Assembly (NCBI GenBank): GCA_050694215.1 | Contig: JBOGXB010000002.1 | Location: forward strand, 4,373 to 68,372 | Reading direction: 5' to 3' | DNA: 64,000 bases | Source of the DNA: JBOGXB01 sp050694215 | Lineage (GTDB): Bacteria > Actinomycetota > CADDZG01 > WHSQ01 | Part shown: positions 63,909-64,000 of the stretch, piece by piece | How the letters are laid out: each line of letters begins with the position of its first letter | Position numbering within the stretch: the first letter of the stretch is position 1 | Position numbers and translations under genes: made by a program | Notes under the pieces: generated by a model | What the model saw: only the letters and a program-made list of their open reading frames with translations | The model's database searches: none | Told to the model about the DNA's origin: nothing

Positions 63909-64000
63909 ATGAGCGCCAGGTTCGGAGAGGTCATAACCGCGATCGTCACGCCGTTCAGGTCCGACGGCTCGCTCGACGTCGACGGCGCCCGCTCCCTTGC
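63909..64000 (+). CDS. dapA: 4-hydroxy-tetrahydrodipicolinate synthase (5' part, runs off the window)
   Basis: The first 30 residues (MSARFGEVITAIVTPFRSDG...) match the DapA N-terminus. GAGGAGG lies about 7 nt before ATG 63909. The neighbouring dapB supports a lysine-biosynthesis role, in contrast to the paralogue in the hpa operon. The gene is cut by the window end. Confidence 0.88.
   Translation, partial: MSARFGEVITAIVTPFRSDGSLDVDGARSL

Overview
The window is a high-GC chromosomal segment, almost certainly from an actinobacterium (Actinomycetota), probably a deep-branching or uncultured lineage. Supporting evidence is gene order and family content: rplS-lepB-rnhB-DUF2469-yraN-comM-dprA-xerC-whiG-rpsB-tsf-pyrH-frr-cdsA-dxr-rseP-ispG-rimP-nusA-ylxR-infB-ylxP-rbfA-nrnA-truB-ribF-rpsO-pnp-pepR-dapB-dapA is the actinobacterial housekeeping order. 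DUF2469, a WhiG-type sigma factor, a bL37-like mini ribosomal protein, a mycobacterial-type SerC and an Actino-pnp-like leader all agree. I cannot place it below phylum level.

Region by region. 1-4.7 kb: a large hybrid sensor kinase followed directly by a response regulator with an HD-GYP (cyclic-di-GMP hydrolase) output. 4.7-7.9 kb (minus): a divergent membrane FtsH-like AAA+ protease and a PH/SHOCT membrane protein. 8-11.3 kb: gatC-gatA-gatB, the amidotransferase that makes Gln-tRNA(Gln) from Glu-tRNA(Gln). 11.3-13.6 kb: an SRPBCC protein, a decayed AbiEi/DUF559 gene, and a precorrin-2 dehydrogenase. 13.6-20.4 kb: amino-acid metabolism (aspartate aminotransferase, serC, a phosphotransferase, a methyltransferase, serA, ilvE). 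20.4-22.2 kb: gltX, tRNA-Gln(CTG) and tRNA-Glu(CTC), the substrates of GluRS and, for tRNA-Gln, of GatCAB. 22.2-33.9 kb: rplS, two signal peptidases, rnhB, DUF2469, two convergent alkaline-phosphatase-superfamily enzymes, yraN, a PaaG-like crotonase, comM, dprA, xerC and whiG. 34-41.4 kb: translation, UMP kinase, phospholipid and MEP-isoprenoid genes with a site-2 protease. 41.4-42.8 kb (minus): a 27-residue bL37-like gene and a CmoB-like methyltransferase. 42.8-50.4 kb: the rimP-nusA-infB-rbfA-truB-ribF operon. 50.4-57.8 kb: a catabolic operon (acyl-CoA dehydrogenase, HpaC-type reductase, DapA-family aldolase, HpaG, HpaE, HpaB, HpaD) for 4-hydroxyphenylacetate / homoprotocatechuate meta-cleavage, inserted between ribF and rpsO. 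57.9-64 kb: a small membrane protein, rpsO, a structured pnp leader, pnp, an M16 peptidase, dapB, a lipoprotein and the start of dapA.

Two themes cross the window. Many genes lack a Shine-Dalgarno sequence and instead carry a TANNNT box 6-9 nt before the start codon, suggesting widespread leaderless transcription. The gatCAB, gltX and tRNA-Gln/tRNA-Glu genes together describe the indirect route to Gln-tRNA. I found no CRISPR array, insertion sequence, integrase other than XerC, or rRNA gene. No wholly novel multi-gene system is evident. The most unusual items are the hpa operon with a DapA-family enzyme and no HpaI, the gltX tail that runs into a tRNA gene, the divergent FtsH, and the small bL37 gene.
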